Below are positions 4,814 to 5,561 of a stretch of DNA of 5,561 nt, one piece after another; the first letter of the stretch is position 1; each line of letters opens with the position of its first letter. This stretch comes from Cellvibrionaceae bacterium (GTDB lineage: Bacteria; Pseudomonadota; Gammaproteobacteria; Pseudomonadales; Cellvibrionaceae), in contig JAOXRV010000240.1 in the NCBI GenBank assembly GCA_025800435.1, positions 1 to 5,561 of the forward strand. The letters are read 5' to 3'. Made by a program: the position numbers and the translations under genes. The notes beneath the pieces are model-generated. The model was not told where the DNA came from. It did not search any database and saw only the letters and a list, made by a program, of their open reading frames with translations.

Positions 4814-5561
4814 TCTTTAACCCCCTGCCAGCGGCCGGCGCTGATGCGCTCGCGCCCAGCCAAATCGCGGTGACTGGCTACCTCGGTAAAACCAGCGGCT
4901 TGCAACAAAGCGCGCACTGCCTGCCCTTGCTGGTAGCCGTGTTCCAGCAGCAGCCAGCCCCCAGGGCTCAAGAAATGGGGGGCAGCGGCGCTTATCTCGG
5001 CCAAATCGGCCAGGCCCTGGTCGGCAGCCACCAGCGCCGAGTGCGGCTCAAAGCGCACATCGCCCTCGCTCAAGTGCGGGTCTTCGGCATCGATATAGGG
5101 CGGGTTGCTGACGATTAACTCAAATAGGCCCGCATCGCTCAACTCGGCAAACCAAGCACTGTGACACCAGCGCACATTGGCGACCCCATTGCGCTGGCCA
5201 TTGGCCGCCGCCAGGGCCAGGGCCGCCTCGCTCAAATCGGTGCCCACCACCTCGGCAGCTGGCCAACTGCGCGCCAAAGCCAGGGCAATAGCACCGCTAC
5301 CGGTGCCCAGATCCAAAACCCGCGCGGGCGGCTCGGGGTATATATTCAGGGCCAGCTCCACCAGCGCCTCGGTATCGGCACGGGGGATCAAGGTGCTGGG
5401 GTTTACCGCCAAGTCTAAATCCCAAAACTCGCGCCGCCCCAGAATATGGGCCACCGGCTCACCCAACTGGCGCCGGGCCAGCAGCGTGCGATAAGCCTGT
5501 AACTGCTCAGCACTGGGCTCGCGTTCGGGCCAGGTGAAAAGATAAGTGCGGTTTTGCCCCA
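4810..5561 (-). CDS. prmC: Peptide chain release factor N5-glutamine methyltransferase PrmC (5' end outside window)
   Basis: The frame is open to the window edge and 249 residues are visible; by comparison with E. coli PrmC (277 aa) roughly 30 N-terminal residues are missing. PrmC uses S-adenosylmethionine to methylate the Gln of the GGQ motif in RF1 and RF2, which raises termination efficiency. A TTG at 5466 could be mistaken for the start, but the codons before it read RTYLF then LLARRQLGEPVAH, matching the PrmC N-terminal domain (RTF.L, LL.RR..GEP.AH), so the gene begins beyond 5561. The SAM-binding motif is LDLGTGSGAIALAL (visible residues 82-95). The catalytic NPPY is at visible residues 152-155, followed by IDAEDPHL and GDVRFEP. 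The stop overlaps the moeB start by 4 bp. In relatives prfA lies upstream; it is not in view. Confidence 0.95.
   Translation of the reverse strand, partial: GQNRTYLFTWPEREPSAEQLQAYRTLLARRQLGEPVAHILGRREFWDLDLAVNPSTLIPRADTEALVELALNIYPEPPARVLDLGTGSGAIALALARSWPAAEVVGTDLSEAALALAAANGQRNGVANVRWCHSAWFAELSDAGLFELIVSNPPYIDAEDPHLSEGDVRFEPHSALVAADQGLADLAEISAAAPHFLSPGGWLLLEHGYQQGQAVRALLQAAGFTEVASHRDLAGRERISAGRWQGVKE

Noticed and set aside
5464..5466. TTG as the start of prmC
   Set aside because: The frame continues upstream with clear PrmC N-terminal similarity (RTYLF, LLARRQLGEP) to the end of the window, so this is an internal codon.

Overview
The window looks like part of a gammaproteobacterial chromosome. 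A divergent zapE / zapG-degS block is a conserved gammaproteobacterial arrangement (Escherichia coli has zapE, zapG, degQ, degS). A prmC-moeB pair is typical of Pseudomonas-like relatives (hemA-prfA-prmC-moeB). One DegS/AlgW-type protease without a neighbouring DegQ also fits the Pseudomonas/Cellvibrio side of the class. The genus cannot be fixed from the sequence; a marine Cellvibrionales-type organism is my guess.

Layout, left to right. Positions 1-412 hold no convincing gene. They carry two long, nearly perfect inverted-repeat elements (10-122 and 258-360, extendable to 254-364) in opposite orientation, with a 131-135 bp spacer. Each has a perfect stem (31 and 27 bp) around a conserved, asymmetric loop of about 50 nt. 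Next come zapE (413-1525, minus; a cell-division AAA+-like ATPase), a divergent promoter region (1526-1733), and a plus-strand operon. The operon is zapG/yhcB (1734-2216; membrane-anchored coiled-coil protein), degS/algW (2243-3346; periplasmic envelope-stress protease) and a Crp/Fnr-family regulator (3343-4032) that overlaps degS by 4 bp. A minus-strand operon converges on it: prmC (5' end outside the window, down to 4810) and moeB (4813-4073), also overlapping by 4 bp.

How the genes fit together. ZapE and ZapG connect to cell division and envelope growth. DegS senses misfolded outer-membrane proteins and starts cleavage of the anti-sigma factor that releases sigma-E/AlgU. The coupled Crp/Fnr protein is the least explained member and may add a second, cytoplasmic signal to this envelope block. 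PrmC methylates peptide release factors and MoeB activates the sulfur carrier for molybdopterin synthesis; both are housekeeping.

Most of the window is ordinary housekeeping DNA. What most deserves a second look is the element pair at 10-364: the loops are conserved between copies while the stems have diverged, yet each stem is still perfectly self-complementary.
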